Part shown: piece after piece, positions 62,748 through 64,000 of the stretch
How the letters are laid out: each line of letters opens with the position of its first letter
Position numbering within the stretch: the first letter of the stretch is position 1
From: an uncultured Paracoccaceae bacterium
GTDB taxonomy: Bacteria; Pseudomonadota; Alphaproteobacteria; Rhodobacterales; Rhodobacteraceae
NCBI GenBank assembly: GCA_947501355.1
Contig: CANMVA010000001.1
Coordinates: 434,001-498,000 of the forward strand
Length of the DNA stretch: 64,000 nt
Direction of reading: 5' to 3'
The notes under the pieces: generated by a model
The model's input: only the letters and a program-made list of their open reading frames with translations
Databases searched by the model: none
What the model was told of the DNA's origin: nothing
Position numbers and translations under genes: made by a program

Positions 62748-63392
62748 GTGAAAACCCTTCTTTTGTCCACGTCGGTGCTTGTCGGGCTGGCTGGTTTTGC
62801 CGCCGCCGAGGTCGAGTTGAGTGTTTATACCGGCTTTCAAACCGCACCCCACGGGACGGTTGAAGGCGACAATGATGGCGCGGATTTTGATTTCGGCGTT
62901 GAATGGGAAGGCCGGTCGGGAGAGGCACCGCCCTATTACGGCTTCCGCTATACGCGCTGGCAGAACGAAAACTGGGGCTGGGGTGTCGAGTTCAACCACG
63001 CCAAGGTCTATGCCGATGACGACACGCTCGACGATAACGGGTTTGACCGCCTTGAGTTTACCGACGGCCTGAACCTGCTCACCATAAACGGTATGTATCG
63101 CTGGCAGAACGAGGCAAGCCGTTGGACGCCTTATGTTGGGGCCGGTGCTGGTCTATCGATCCCCCATGTCGATGTTGAGATCGGCGATAACAAGACATTC
63201 GGATACCAGCTGACGGGTCTTGCGATCGTGGCGATGGCGGGTGTCAGCTATGACATCAATGACACCTGGGCTGTTTTTGGCGAATACAAAGGCAGCTTTT
63301 CGTCCAACACCGCCGAGTTAGATGGTGGCGGCGAGTTGAGCTCTGACATCATCACCAACGCGGTCAATCTGGGCCTCACCTATAAGTGGTGA
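62748..63392 (+). CDS. Outer-membrane beta-barrel protein
   Basis: The 214-residue protein has a signal peptide (KTLLLSTSVLVGLAGFAAA) and repeated amphipathic strands with aromatic ends, such as ELSVYTGFQTAPHGTVEGDN, PYYGFRYTRWQNENWGWGVE, and the C-terminal NAVNLGLTYKW, the aromatic last residue being a typical barrel-assembly signal. It matches the small outer-membrane beta-barrel type; no enzyme motif is evident. The start is GTG 62748 after GAGAGTTCACC. Confidence 0.8.
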   Translation: MKTLLLSTSVLVGLAGFAAAEVELSVYTGFQTAPHGTVEGDNDGADFDFGVEWEGRSGEAPPYYGFRYTRWQNENWGWGVEFNHAKVYADDDTLDDNGFDRLEFTDGLNLLTINGMYRWQNEASRWTPYVGAGAGLSIPHVDVEIGDNKTFGYQLTGLAIVAMAGVSYDINDTWAVFGEYKGSFSSNTAELDGGGELSSDIITNAVNLGLTYKW

Positions 63393-63548
63393 CATGATTT
63401 TGCGGTGCGCGGCTCTCCGGGCACCGCTTTCTCGGCAAGAGCCTGCCGACGTCACAATAGTTTGGCTTTCCTGATACACAGGCTCAAAACGACTGACACA
63501 TCACGGGTCTATTGGGAACGGGTTTTCGCCTTTTCCATGGAGCCCGAT

Positions 63549-64000
63549 ATGCCACATAGACCATCCCACATGTTCCCGCTGTCCCGCCGCCAGACCCTGA
63601 TTGGGGGGTCTGCGCTTGCGGTCTCTCTAGCAATGCCTGCGATCAGCCGCGCCGCCAGTCGCCCGGCGTTTACCCATGGGGTGCAATCGGGGGATGTCGA
63701 TTTGAACTCGGGCATGATCTGGACGCGTGTCGATCGTCCCGCGCAGATCATGATGGAAATCTCGACCACCGAAAGTTTTGCCGACGCGCGCAAGCTGGCA
63801 CCGCTTTATGCTGACCCGACCGGGGACTTCGCAGTCAAGCGTCTTATCGATGGCCTGCCTTCAGATCAGACGATTTTCTACCGTTTTACGGCGGCTGATC
63901 TGAGCGACGTAAATGTCGTCTCTGAACCGATCACCGGTCAGTTCAAAACCGCACCCGCCGCGCGCCGCGATATTCGCTTCGCTTGGTCTGGCGACACCGC
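63549..64000 (+). CDS. phoD: PhoD-like alkaline phosphatase, 3' part missing
   Basis: The first 150 codons are present and the gene runs off the right edge. A twin-arginine signal (LSRRQTLIGGSALAVSLAMP) precedes the N-domain (FTHGVQSGDVDLNSGMIWTR, an unmistakable PhoD strand pattern) and LPSDQTIFYRFTAADLS. It ends at FAWSGDTA, the start of the metallophosphatase domain. The ATG at 63549 follows ATGGAGCCCGAT; an in-frame ATG at 63570 is less likely. It would release phosphate from organic esters in the periplasm. Confidence 0.9.
   Translation, partial: MPHRPSHMFPLSRRQTLIGGSALAVSLAMPAISRAASRPAFTHGVQSGDVDLNSGMIWTRVDRPAQIMMEISTTESFADARKLAPLYADPTGDFAVKRLIDGLPSDQTIFYRFTAADLSDVNVVSEPITGQFKTAPAARRDIRFAWSGDT

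Noticed and set aside
1-64000. CRISPR array, prophage structural genes or toxin-antitoxin pair
   Set aside because: No regularly spaced repeats, capsid or tail genes or recognisable toxin-antitoxin pair were found.

Overview
The window looks like a chromosome segment of a Roseobacter-group alphaproteobacterium (Rhodobacterales). The evidence is the gene content: a PetP/PetR regulator pair, a three-gene cytochrome bc1 operon (Rieske, cytochrome b, cytochrome c1), an xseB-ispA-dxs cluster, gltD/gltB, a thiBPQ operon behind a TPP riboswitch, many EamA-type exporters, GC-rich coding sequence and frequent GTG/TTG starts. No rRNA, CRISPR array or plasmid function is visible. One tRNA gene is present.

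The window has two parts that meet at a tRNA-Leu(CAG) gene near 31.6 kb. The left half (1 to about 31.6 kb) is accessory. It has loosely packed genes, long gene-poor gaps, at least four disrupted genes, dispersed degenerate repeats and two related but dead tyrosine-recombinase genes (599-1232 and 19428-20060) that share a perfect 59-bp upstream repeat. The tRNA lies with its 3' end facing this half, which is the usual geometry of an island inserted at a tRNA. No second attachment site was found, so the boundary is an inference.

The left half carries four functional blocks. (1) An EamA exporter divergent from a MocR/GntR-aminotransferase regulator, with TTGCAT-type repeats between them. (2) A nitrogen-scavenging module at 4.2-15.2 kb. 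It contains a LuxR-type response regulator, an unusual hybrid histidine kinase whose N-terminus is a complete NCS1-like transporter, a urea/short-chain-amide ABC importer (urtABCDE), a formamidase (fmdA) and an FmdB-type zinc ribbon protein. The importer would bring in urea or amides, FmdA would release ammonia, and the transporter-kinase would sense a related solute. (3) A heme oxygenase and bacteriophytochrome pair (bphO-bphP) for red-light sensing. (4) A 20-29 kb block with three CadC-like winged-helix regulators (one fused to an alpha/beta hydrolase, two to TolB-like/TPR regions), an NTF2-like protein, three GNAT acetyltransferases (one frameshifted), a cupin and a frameshifted lipocalin-like gene. 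A DUF3800-like gene and an XRE repressor lie next to the tRNA.

The right half (31.8-64 kb) is dense core genome: an NDUFA9-like dehydrogenase, uppP, glutamate synthase (gltD, gltB), mtgA, a glutathione S-transferase, queG, an EamA exporter, a large Hint-domain secreted-type protein, a branched-chain aminotransferase, petP-petR, xseB-ispA-dxs, an NAD-dependent epimerase-like protein, AMP nucleosidase, HU, another EamA exporter, a thioredoxin-fold lipoprotein-sized protein, aroC, the riboswitch-controlled thiBPQ thiamine importer, petABC on the minus strand, an outer-membrane beta-barrel protein and the start of a PhoD-like phosphatase. The most interesting objects are the transporter-fused histidine kinase with its amide/urea operon, the regulator/acetyltransferase cluster and the tRNA-bounded island structure with its paired dead recombinases.
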